Notes under the pieces: generated by a model
Told to the model about the DNA's origin: nothing
Databases searched by the model: none
Seen by the model: only the letters and a program-made list of their open reading frames with translations
Source: Candidatus Nitrosotenuis uzonensis
GTDB lineage: Archaea; Thermoproteota; Nitrososphaeria; Nitrososphaerales; Nitrosopumilaceae
Length of the DNA stretch: 64,000 nt
NCBI RefSeq assembly: GCF_000723185.1
Contig: NZ_CBTY010000011.1
Location: 163,403 to 227,402 of the forward strand
Direction of reading: 5' to 3'
Shown: one piece after another, positions 30,874 through 38,774 of the stretch
How positions within the stretch are numbered: position 1 is the first letter of the stretch
Layout: each line of letters begins with the position of its first letter
Made by a program: the position numbers and the translations under genes

Positions 30874-32316
30874 ATGAATGTAGAGGTACTGCAAAGGAGC
30901 ATACGGGGCAGGGTTTTCTCGGACAGGCAAACACTTGAAAACTATTCGGTAGATTCTAGCCTATATCAGATAAGACCTTCTCTCGTGGTTGTTCCAAAAA
31001 CAATCAAAGACATAATCAAGACGCTATTGTTTGCAACTAAAAACAAACTTTCAGTAACTCCACGTGGGGGTGGCACGGGGCTGGTCGGAAGTGCTCTCAA
31101 CAGCGGAATAATAATTGACTTGCGTAACCTTGATAGAATTAGGATTTTTCAAAATCATGTGGAAGTCGGAGCTGGTGTCCACAAAGGAAGATTAGATCAA
31201 ATTCTGGAAAAACACGGAAAATTTCTTGGACCCAATCCATCGGTTGGACCGTATTGTACAATAGGAGGCATGATTGGAACTAACGCCAGCGGAAGTAGGT
31301 CTCTTAAATATGGCAGCACGATAGACAATCTTCTTGAAGTTACAATGATAACGGCAAGCGGCAAGATGCTTAAGCTTCCATCAAGAACAAGACTTGCGCA
31401 ATCAGTAGTCAAACTGGCAAGGCAGGTTGACAGACAAAAATATCCTCAAGTATCAAAAAATTCATGCGGATACAGACTTGATGCTGTTTCCAATATCTCG
31501 GAAACCCAAAAAATAATTGCTGCATCAGAAGGGACTCTTGGAATTGTTGTATCTGCAAAACTGCGTATATATGATCTTCCAAAGAAAAGAATACTTGTCA
31601 TCTTAGGATATGAATCCATAAAAGAAGCAGCTATTGACTGCCAGAAAATCGTAAAGCTTAGACCATCTGCTCTAGAATTTGTCGATCATAACACAATGAA
31701 GAATATTACAGCCAGATTTCCACATGAAATAAAATGCCTCTTGTATGTAGAGTTTGATGCCAATACAGGAAGGAATGTTTCCTTGTTATCAAATATAATA
31801 GCAGGACAAATTCTTTACAAGTTTAGCGACAAAAAATCCATAGCAAAATGGTGGACAGCCAGAAATTCGGCATTATATTTTAGCCTGAAAAATCTTCTTT
31901 CCAGCAAAACACTTCCTCATATAATTGAGGATGCTACGGTTCCCCTGCATAGTCTAGCTGACCTTCTATTGCTTGCAGAAAAAACAGCAAGAAGATATGG
32001 CGTCAGATTGGTAATGTATGGTCATGCAGGAAATGGGAATATCCACATACGTCTTGCATCCAAAAACAAATGCAAAAAAACTATCAACACCATTGCCAAA
32101 GAGTTCTTTACTCAGGTCATAACCATGAAAGGGACCATAACTGGCGAGCACGGTGATGGCATCGCCCGCACAAAATTCGTTAGAATGCAATATGGACACA
32201 GGACATACGAGCTATTTTACAAACTTAAAAACGAGTTTGATCCGCACAACCTGTTAAACCCACAGAAAATAGTTCTGGCAAGACATTCTAGGGGTAGACA
32301 GCAACTTCTTCTTTGA
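30874..32316 (+). CDS. FAD-binding oxidoreductase (GlcD / D-lactate dehydrogenase-like)
   Basis: A 480-residue flavoprotein of the FAD-linked oxidase family (PCMH-type FAD fold plus C-terminal cap). PRGGGTGLVGSA (about residues 63-74) and the IGGMIGTNASGSRSLKYG loop (about 129-146) hold FAD. Near the C-terminus, GHAGNGNIHIR and the GTITGEHGDGI motif with its two His residues form the catalytic site. Members oxidise glycolate, D-lactate or related 2-hydroxyacids, passing electrons to quinone or an iron-sulfur partner; no GlcF-type partner is adjacent. It overlaps the tiny zinc gene at its 3' end by 29 bases. Confidence 0.92.
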   Translation: MNVEVLQRSIRGRVFSDRQTLENYSVDSSLYQIRPSLVVVPKTIKDIIKTLLFATKNKLSVTPRGGGTGLVGSALNSGIIIDLRNLDRIRIFQNHVEVGAGVHKGRLDQILEKHGKFLGPNPSVGPYCTIGGMIGTNASGSRSLKYGSTIDNLLEVTMITASGKMLKLPSRTRLAQSVVKLARQVDRQKYPQVSKNSCGYRLDAVSNISETQKIIAASEGTLGIVVSAKLRIYDLPKKRILVILGYESIKEAAIDCQKIVKLRPSALEFVDHNTMKNITARFPHEIKCLLYVEFDANTGRNVSLLSNIIAGQILYKFSDKKSIAKWWTARNSALYFSLKNLLSSKTLPHIIEDATVPLHSLADLLLLAEKTARRYGVRLVMYGHAGNGNIHIRLASKNKCKKTINTIAKEFFTQVITMKGTITGEHGDGIARTKFVRMQYGHRTYELFYKLKNEFDPHNLLNPQKIVLARHSRGRQQLLL

Positions 32317-32413
32317 AGTTTGGCAGGCCATACGTACATTCAATTGAACAGTATCTTGTATCAGTCGGCATACCAATCAAAGGCCTTCCACAGGCTCTAC
32401 ATTTGCTTTCCAT
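32288..32413 (-). CDS. 41-residue zinc-ribbon microprotein
   Basis: ATG 32413 to TAG 32288. CRAC (residues 5-8) and CSIEC (22-26) form a likely four-cysteine zinc site: the start reads MESKCRACGRPLIG and the end contains TRYCSIECTYGLP, which is like the FYVE- or MYND-type small ribbons. It overlaps the FAD oxidase by 29 bases on the opposite strand. A longer frame from 32470 exists, but the ATG at 32413 puts the Cys pair next to the start. Confidence 0.62.
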   Translation of the reverse strand: MESKCRACGRPLIGMPTDTRYCSIECTYGLPNFKEEVAVYP

Positions 32414-32487
32414 AATTGAGATCCTGACCGTAAATCTATAACCTGTTATGATTCTGAAATGAACAGACAACCAAACTGGGATAATAT

Positions 32488-34014
32488 CTATCTCACAAGG
32501 CCAAAAATTATGCCAATAGTGGAAAAGACACTTCCTATTTGTTCTAAAATACCCTGTTCGGTCTTTTCTACAATCTGCTCACGCATTTCTGGCTCCGGCT
32601 CGTATTCAATTAAAACGGGTTCTTCTATTTGTTCTGCAATTTGCGCCTTGACCATGATTGTCTCTGATTGTTTGGATTGCGCTCTTTCCAGATTGGTCAG
32701 TGTCACAGAATAGTTGGGGTCTATAGCAAGAACCTTTCTGTACGTTGAAATCGCATCATCAACACTGCCAAGGTGCATTAGCAAATTTGCCTTGTTATTA
32801 AGAGCTGGTATGAACTTTGGATCAATTTCCAATGCGGCATCATAATATGCAATTGCATTACTGTATTGACCAAGCTTTGCAAGAGCAGAACCTTTGTTTG
32901 AGTAAATCTCCGCTCGATTTGGAGTGATTAGGAGAGCAGCATCAAAATAAGATATTGCCTGCTCATACTTACATAACCTCATCAATGCAGGACCCATGCC
33001 GTCATAGTACACCAAGGAGTCTCTGAATTCACTCGTATCACAGTTCAGCGTGATCTCATTTAGCATCTTGCCTAACTCTTCATCATGAACAGTTAGATTG
33101 TCGGCATATCTGAAATCATCCTCAATTCCAACATCTGACTTGTGCTCTGTAGGTTTGGTTTCTGAAGGTATGGGGCGGGTGATTTCTTTTCCATCTTTGT
33201 TTGAAATTGGTTCGGTTTCGGTTTTTGGAGTATTTTCCGGTACTTGTTTATCGGCATTACTTACAGTTTCATTAGATGACGGCTTATCGTTTTGCACTGG
33301 GATATCTGCATTCATTGCTGTCTCAAGAAAGTCAAATGTGGTGACCAGTTTTGTATTTGCATAATGTGCCTTGACAGAATACGTGCCAAAAGTTTTGAAG
33401 TTGATTCCACTCTTTGCCAAAAATTTGGCTGAAAAATTCAAATTCTGGTCTATCTCTGCGGTGTAAAAGCTGGCAGGAGAACCGTCTGGATTGTAAATGC
33501 CCACAAGCACAGTTGGTTCTGCAATAGCAGATACCGTTCCAGTGATCATAATGAATTCATCAGTATGGTATGAATTCTTATCTGCTTTCAGGCTTGTTAC
33601 CTCAGGTATTATCTTTGAAGGTGGTAATACTGGCTCATTATTAGTCTGATCTGAAAATACCTCAAAAACAGTAAATGCACTGTTCTTGCCATAATCTACC
33701 GTAATCAGATAAATGCCTGTCTTGTCATAAAAAGGAGAATCAAGCGTAACTATTCTAGTAAACGTGCCATCGTTTTCTATTTCTACATTGTTTGCAGACA
33801 GAATGTCTCCGTCTGGATCAAATATGCTCATTGCAATAACTGGCATTTTCCAGTTCGGCACATGTCCTGAAATTATCATCACATCACCTGTAAAATATGC
33901 CTCTGCGTCAGTTTCTAGTGTTATGATCTCTTCGGCAAATACTGGAACCGTAACAAACAGTATTGGCATCAATACTAGAATTGAAGGTAGTAGCTGCCCT
34001 CTCCTAGGGTCCAA
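32488..34014 (-). CDS. Secreted protein with Ig-like domains and TPR repeats
   Basis: A 508-residue exported protein. Residues 1-28 are a signal peptide (ends VPVFA). Two Ig-like domains follow (about 33-120 and 140-230), each with the TDEFIMITGTV / FTGDVMIISGHV pattern. A Thr/Pro/Glu-rich linker (about 233-300) leads to three TPR units (about 310-425), the clearest being SYFDAALLITPNRAEIYSNKG and AIAYYDAALEIDPKFIPALNNKA. The C-terminus is amphipathic. It may organise an envelope complex. The start is TTG at 34014, with a TATA-like TTAAATA 27 bases upstream. Confidence 0.82.
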   Translation of the reverse strand: MDPRRGQLLPSILVLMPILFVTVPVFAEEIITLETDAEAYFTGDVMIISGHVPNWKMPVIAMSIFDPDGDILSANNVEIENDGTFTRIVTLDSPFYDKTGIYLITVDYGKNSAFTVFEVFSDQTNNEPVLPPSKIIPEVTSLKADKNSYHTDEFIMITGTVSAIAEPTVLVGIYNPDGSPASFYTAEIDQNLNFSAKFLAKSGINFKTFGTYSVKAHYANTKLVTTFDFLETAMNADIPVQNDKPSSNETVSNADKQVPENTPKTETEPISNKDGKEITRPIPSETKPTEHKSDVGIEDDFRYADNLTVHDEELGKMLNEITLNCDTSEFRDSLVYYDGMGPALMRLCKYEQAISYFDAALLITPNRAEIYSNKGSALAKLGQYSNAIAYYDAALEIDPKFIPALNNKANLLMHLGSVDDAISTYRKVLAIDPNYSVTLTNLERAQSKQSETIMVKAQIAEQIEEPVLIEYEPEPEMREQIVEKTEQGILEQIGSVFSTIGIIFGLVR

Positions 34015-34128
34015 TTCAGCTTCGCATGGCTGCTATTTTGTATTTAACAATCTCGTAGGAATTGTACTTGCTTTTTTTATATGATTGAAACAAATAATCA
34101 AACATAAGTGACCTCATAGTGGATATAG

Positions 34129-34914
34129 GTGCTATTGCGAATTCGTAAAGCAAAGACGAGCGATAAAGAATCAATATTGAAATTTTGTCAAGACACATTT
34201 TCTTGGGGTGACTATATCCCATCCGTCTGGGATGCGTGGTTAAAGGATGGAGGATTGACCGTAATTGAAAATGATAACGAGCCGCTGGGCATGTGTCACC
34301 ATGATTTCCTAAAAAATCAAATCTGGATTGAAGGATTGCGAGTAAATCCTAGTTTTAGGCGCAGAGGCCTTGCAAGCAGGCTCGTAAGATACTCTGAAAA
34401 AATTGCCAAACGTAGAAACTGCACTGTGTCACGGATGCTAATAGCACAAGAAAATAGAAAATCTCTAAAGATGGCAAAATCCCTTGGATACATAATTGAG
34501 AGCAGATGGTGGCTGTACTATGCTAAACCTAGAAAAAGAAAATCTAAAGCAATCACAGTCTCAAATCCAACTTGCGTGAAAGAATTTGCTTTTCAGACGT
34601 TTACAGAATCTTGGAGATGGTACGAGCTTGACCGGCACATAATAAGACGACTTGTCAGAAATGGAAGAATAATTGCATACAAAAATGCAATTGGAATATG
34701 GAACAAATCTAATATTGATGATTGCATAGTGCAGCTTGGATATCTGCAAGGCACAACATCTGCAATACAGGAAATTATCAAATTTATTCAAAATAAAGGA
34801 TATCTTCTGAAAGCAAGAAAAATCCAAATACTTGTTTCAGATCCTGTTGATCTTAGAGCAAAGACTGTCAATAAAATGATGCCATTTTATCTTTTGAAGA
34901 AAGATTTACTTTGA
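34129..34914 (+). CDS. GNAT-family N-acetyltransferase
   Basis: A 261-residue acetyltransferase with a GNAT core in its first 150 residues: strands MCHHDFLKNQIWIEGLRVNPSFR lead into the acetyl-CoA motif RRRGLASRLVRYSEK (about 82-95). The C-terminal 110 residues are a separate beta-alpha domain of unknown origin. The substrate is not known. The start is GTG at 34129, with TTG at 34135 as an alternative. It overlaps the convergent helicase gene by nine bases. Confidence 0.82.
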   Translation: MLLRIRKAKTSDKESILKFCQDTFSWGDYIPSVWDAWLKDGGLTVIENDNEPLGMCHHDFLKNQIWIEGLRVNPSFRRRGLASRLVRYSEKIAKRRNCTVSRMLIAQENRKSLKMAKSLGYIIESRWWLYYAKPRKRKSKAITVSNPTCVKEFAFQTFTESWRWYELDRHIIRRLVRNGRIIAYKNAIGIWNKSNIDDCIVQLGYLQGTTSAIQEIIKFIQNKGYLLKARKIQILVSDPVDLRAKTVNKMMPFYLLKKDLL

Positions 34915-36789
34915 AACTCCCTCACAGGCCTCAATAAACCATTTTGGAAGATCTTTTTTCTGGTAATAGATCATCCTCTCGGCCTTGGAATCTAGTACAT
35001 AAGTTGTGGCGTAATCTTGCATGTGTCTGACGCTTCTGCCTGCCATCTGCAAAAGACGATATGCGGATTTTAGAAAGTATCTACGGTGGTCTGACTCTGA
35101 ATCATATATCTTCTTCATACGTAGGTCGTCTACTGTTGGATAGTATGGAGCTTTTACAATGATCTGAAATCTGCTGTCGTCATCTGGAAGGTTCACACCA
35201 GATTCTAGTCCAGGTGAGATGAGAACGGAGTTTTTTGAGCTTTTATGCGATTCCAGTATCTCATATTTGTCCTGACCCCTAAAAATCGGTAAAAGTCTTT
35301 TTTTATTCTCATCTGAGATGTTTTGCAATATGTGCTCCATTTGAGAGTAACTTGTAAGCAAAATCACTCCACGCTGCTCTGATCTTATTTTCAAAATAGC
35401 CTCAATTTGTGATATAATGCTGTTTGAGAGAGCATCTGATGCCTCAACATAGTCTGTCTTCAAAAATATGATCTTCCTGTTCTGAATAGGGATATTGGAA
35501 TCCTCATCGATAAAATATACTTCATTTTCCTTAAATCCAGTCTCCTTGCAAAAAAGCTCAAGATTAATTGTCGCCGACATGAACACTGTCAAATCAAAAC
35601 CGGATGTGAGATCTTCAATAAACCAATCTATCTTCCATGGCTTTATTGTCACTTCATCAAAGTTATGCGATTTATCATCTTTTGATTGAATATCTGTTAT
35701 GATATAATTCTGGTCTGATGAATGCAGTCCTTTTTGTAATGTTTTTATTTTTGTAGAATAATTTTTCAAATCATTCAAAACAAAATGGTTTACAAATCTA
35801 TGATCGTTTTTACAACTTACATGATCTTTGCATTTTAAAAATTCCTTGCTTTTTATGTATTCCCGAACCTTAGAACAGCTTGCACAATCAGTTTTCATTT
35901 TCAAACCGTGTTTTAAGCAGCTTGCGTGTTTTTTGATATGCTGCTCTGATTGCAATTCTAATGTGTGTTCCGCACATACTTTTATGATGGCCTCACGCAT
36001 CTTGTAGCTCTCGGAAATAGAATCTACATAATTTTTAATCGATTCTAGTCTTGACGTGGTTGAAAATTTTGGCATGTCGACTCCAAGTATGGCACCATAA
36101 AACCCGGAAAGATTTATCGCAAGCTGGTTTGATATCTCTTCATCAAGCTCATGAGCCTCATCGCATACAAGCAGCTTCCTTTTTGGCATCTCTTCATCAG
36201 ATAAAAGATGGGATAGGTACGATGCGTACGAATACACTGCAAAACTAGCCCTCTTGCCGATTTCTATTTGGTCGTAATATTGACACTTTCTTGGCATATC
36301 ATGGCCCTGGATTGTCTCTGCTATAGTACCTCGTCTTTGTACAGTATATGCGTCAGATTCCGGTTTGTATTGACAATCATTACAATATCCTTGAGTACAG
36401 TCAAAGACACGATTTGACTGTTCGCACAAAAACCGCTTCTTACCACGTATCGTGTTGACAAAACCAAACTCTTTTCTGTACTGATCCTGTAAGAGTACAG
36501 TAGACGTAAGAATTGTGGCAGATCTAAAATATAATGCGAGGGCCATGGCAATCCAGGATTTCCCAGTTCCGGTAGGGGCCGATAGTAGTATCTTTTTGTA
36601 ACCAAGTCCAATTGCGTATTGGATTTTTTTGATTACATCGCGTTGTTTTTGAGTAGGTTCTTTTCCAACAAACTCTCCTACCAAATCCAACGCTTCATTG
36701 AGCGAAATAGGTTCTCTTACTTTTCTCAAATTGACTTCTCGTGGACTTGTGCTGGTTCGTATTCTATTTCCAGCAGAATCAAACTGCAA
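34906..36789 (-). CDS. XPD/DinG-type DNA helicase with an extra Cys/His-rich insert
   Basis: A 627-residue superfamily 2 helicase. Walker A is APTGTGKS (71-78), the DEAH box is at 210-213 and the C-terminal motif VI is QMAGRSVRH. Cysteines 122, 131, 136, 139 and 169 sit where XPD and DinG hold a [4Fe-4S] cluster. A second Cys/His-rich block (Cys272, His275, His284, His288, Cys291, His294, Cys302, Cys305, Cys320, His323, Cys326, His330) is inserted after the DEAH half and looks like an extra zinc module, which is unusual. It probably unwinds DNA 5' to 3' in repair. The ATG at 36789 has a TATA box about 27 bases upstream. Confidence 0.88.
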   Translation of the reverse strand: MQFDSAGNRIRTSTSPREVNLRKVREPISLNEALDLVGEFVGKEPTQKQRDVIKKIQYAIGLGYKKILLSAPTGTGKSWIAMALALYFRSATILTSTVLLQDQYRKEFGFVNTIRGKKRFLCEQSNRVFDCTQGYCNDCQYKPESDAYTVQRRGTIAETIQGHDMPRKCQYYDQIEIGKRASFAVYSYASYLSHLLSDEEMPKRKLLVCDEAHELDEEISNQLAINLSGFYGAILGVDMPKFSTTSRLESIKNYVDSISESYKMREAIIKVCAEHTLELQSEQHIKKHASCLKHGLKMKTDCASCSKVREYIKSKEFLKCKDHVSCKNDHRFVNHFVLNDLKNYSTKIKTLQKGLHSSDQNYIITDIQSKDDKSHNFDEVTIKPWKIDWFIEDLTSGFDLTVFMSATINLELFCKETGFKENEVYFIDEDSNIPIQNRKIIFLKTDYVEASDALSNSIISQIEAILKIRSEQRGVILLTSYSQMEHILQNISDENKKRLLPIFRGQDKYEILESHKSSKNSVLISPGLESGVNLPDDDSRFQIIVKAPYYPTVDDLRMKKIYDSESDHRRYFLKSAYRLLQMAGRSVRHMQDYATTYVLDSKAERMIYYQKKDLPKWFIEACEGVSK

Positions 36790-36827
36790 TGATGAGTGGC
36801 AAAAATGATTTCCTTATATTTGTAGAC

Positions 36828-36866
36828 TGAATGAATTCAAGCTAACCAAAGCTTAGCGTTCATTCA
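36828..36866. repeat. Inverted repeat between divergent promoters
   Basis: TGAATGAA (36828-36835) and TTCATTCA (36859-36866) are perfect complements, and inside them AAGCT and AGCTT pair again around AACCAA. The element lies directly upstream of the helicase TATA region on one side and of the small zinc gene at 36905 on the other. Confidence 0.7.
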
Positions 36867-36904
36867 ATAAAGATATTGATATCAAACTACTCCGTATCGA
36901 AATC

Positions 36905-37033
36905 ATGAAAGCAAAATTTGCAACCTCATGCATAGCATGCGGAGACAAGATTTCACCTGGCAAAGAGATCGCTAAAAATGAACAGGGCAAGTGGGTTCAC
37001 AAACACTGTGCACCGGAAGATGAGCTTCTATAA
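36905..37033 (+). CDS. 42-residue zinc microprotein
   Basis: ATG 36905 to TAA 37033. CIACG (residues 9-13) and the HKHC (32-35) give a C-x2-C and H-x2-C pattern that can hold one zinc ion, with two basic strands between (SPGKEIAKNEQGKWVH). The gene is divergent from the helicase. It could be a PARP-type or ribosome-associated zinc peptide; no family can be assigned. Confidence 0.7.
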   Translation: MKAKFATSCIACGDKISPGKEIAKNEQGKWVHKHCAPEDELL

Positions 37034-37093
37034 GCTATTCTCTGACTATTTTTGATGCTAATCATTTTATTGGAATAATGCATATGTTATGCG

Positions 37094-38665
37094 TTGATTG
37101 AAAATGAAAACACGTGGTTAAAGGCAATACAAAATAAGACAACTGACGAATTTCATAAAAAATTCGATCAAGCACTCGAATCATTAAAAAATGAGCTTGG
37201 AAAAACATACCCGCTTATAATCAACGGCAAAGAGATTAAATTCGATCAAACGTTCGAAGTGCGTTCACCATCAGATACATCAATCATACTAGGAAAATTC
37301 CCACTCGCAACCAAAGAACATGCGGATCAGGCAATTCTTGCGGCAAAAGAGGCATTTCATTCATGGAGCCAGACCCATTACACAGAACGTGTCAAATTAT
37401 TCTTCCAATTAGCTGACAATTTCTCCGCACAAAAATTCCGTCTTGCGGCAATCATATCAATGGAAAACGGCAAGAACAGACTGGAGGCTATGGGTGAGAT
37501 TGACGAAACAATCGACTTTCTACGATTTTATGCTGATCAACTTGACACAAATCAAGGCTTTGTAAAACCCACAAAAAGCGCAAATCCCAACGAGAAAACT
37601 CAGTCAGTTCTAAAGCCTTACGGCGTATGGGGGATAATTCCCCCATTTAATTTCCCGTCTGCAATTGCGATAGGCATGAGCAGTGGAGCTCTGATCACTG
37701 CAAATACAGTTGTACTCAAACCTGCAAGCGATACACCAATCTCGGCATTCCAATTTGTTGATGCAATATATAGAAAAATCCCTGCAGGCGCAATTAATCT
37801 GGTAACAGGCAAAGGAAATATTGTCGGACAAGCTATAATTGAAAACCCAGATGTTTCTGGAATTGCATTTACGGGTTCAAAAGAGGTTGGCATTTCTGGA
37901 TTCAGAACATTTACACGTGATTTGCCAAAACCATTCATTTCTGAGATGGGCGGTAAGAATCCTGTTATAGTTACAAACTCGGCAGATCTTGAAAAAGCTA
38001 CAGACGGCGTCCTGCGTGCTGCGTTCGGATATGGCGGTCAAAAATGTAGCGCCTGCTCAAGAGTGTATGTGGAAAAAAATATCGCAAACCAATTTTTAGA
38101 AAGACTAGTCTCAAAAACAAAGCAACTCAAAATAGGACTGCCATGGGAGAAGGATACCTATCTTGGACCTGTAATTAACGAGAATGCAAGAAAAAAATAT
38201 GAAAAGGCAGTTGAAGAGGCAAAAAAAGATGGCAAGATAGTTTTCGGCGGCTCAGTGCTAAAAGATGGGCAATACCAACGTGGGTATTACGTGCAGCCAA
38301 CCATTGTAACAGATCTTCCAAAAAACCACCATCTGATAAAAGAAGAACTGTTCCTGCCGTTCCTATGCGTTCAGGAATTTGAGAACTTTGATGATGCAAT
38401 CAAGCAAGCAAACGATTCGGAATATGGACTCACTGCCGGCATATTCAGCCAAGACAAAAAACAGATCGACGAGTTCTTTTCAAAGATTGAGGCAGGTGTA
38501 ACATATGCGAACAGGGCACAGAGCGCAACTACAGGGGCTGTAGTGCAAGCGCAACCATTTGTAGGATGGAAGAGCTCCGGCATTTCTGGCAAGGGTGCGG
38601 GAGGAGCGTACTATTTGACACAATTTCTGCGTGAGCAGACACAAACCATCTGCAACGAAACATAA
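37094..38665 (+). CDS. 1-pyrroline-5-carboxylate (L-glutamate gamma-semialdehyde) dehydrogenase
   Basis: A 523-residue aldehyde dehydrogenase of the P5CDH subgroup. It oxidises glutamate semialdehyde to glutamate with NAD+ in proline and arginine breakdown. PPFNFPSAI (about 183-191) is the cofactor loop, the catalytic Glu lies in ISEMGGKNP (about 284-292) and the nucleophile Cys in GQKCSACSR (about 317-325). The length over 500 with the N-terminal helical extension suits P5CDH. The start is TTG at 37094, 26 bases after TTTTAT, so a leaderless mRNA is likely. It is a stand-alone gene. Confidence 0.9.
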   Translation: MIENENTWLKAIQNKTTDEFHKKFDQALESLKNELGKTYPLIINGKEIKFDQTFEVRSPSDTSIILGKFPLATKEHADQAILAAKEAFHSWSQTHYTERVKLFFQLADNFSAQKFRLAAIISMENGKNRLEAMGEIDETIDFLRFYADQLDTNQGFVKPTKSANPNEKTQSVLKPYGVWGIIPPFNFPSAIAIGMSSGALITANTVVLKPASDTPISAFQFVDAIYRKIPAGAINLVTGKGNIVGQAIIENPDVSGIAFTGSKEVGISGFRTFTRDLPKPFISEMGGKNPVIVTNSADLEKATDGVLRAAFGYGGQKCSACSRVYVEKNIANQFLERLVSKTKQLKIGLPWEKDTYLGPVINENARKKYEKAVEEAKKDGKIVFGGSVLKDGQYQRGYYVQPTIVTDLPKNHHLIKEELFLPFLCVQEFENFDDAIKQANDSEYGLTAGIFSQDKKQIDEFFSKIEAGVTYANRAQSATTGAVVQAQPFVGWKSSGISGKGAGGAYYLTQFLREQTQTICNET

Positions 38666-38694
38666 TTTGGTTTAATTTCAATTTAATCAAACCT

Positions 38695-38702
38695 CTTATA
38701 GA
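38695..38702 (+). promoter_or_regulatory. TATA-like box for the beta-propeller transcript
   Basis: CTTATAGA is centred about 27 bases upstream of the ATG at 38724, which is the first codon of a 16-residue upstream frame and not of the main gene. Confidence 0.5.
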
Positions 38703-38723
38703 TTTTCATTAGTAATTGATCAG

Positions 38724-38774
38724 ATGACATATACGCAAACCTTAACTGTCAACTGGGAGCCTCGGTTGTATTGA
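38724..38774 (+). CDS. 16-residue upstream peptide overlapping the beta-propeller start
   Basis: MTYTQTLTVNWEPRLY is read from ATG 38724 to TGA 38774. A TATA-like box lies about 27 bases before the ATG, and the stop overlaps the TTG of the next gene in TTGA. This is the geometry of a translated leader with coupling to the main gene. The evidence is position only. Confidence 0.4.
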   Translation: MTYTQTLTVNWEPRLY

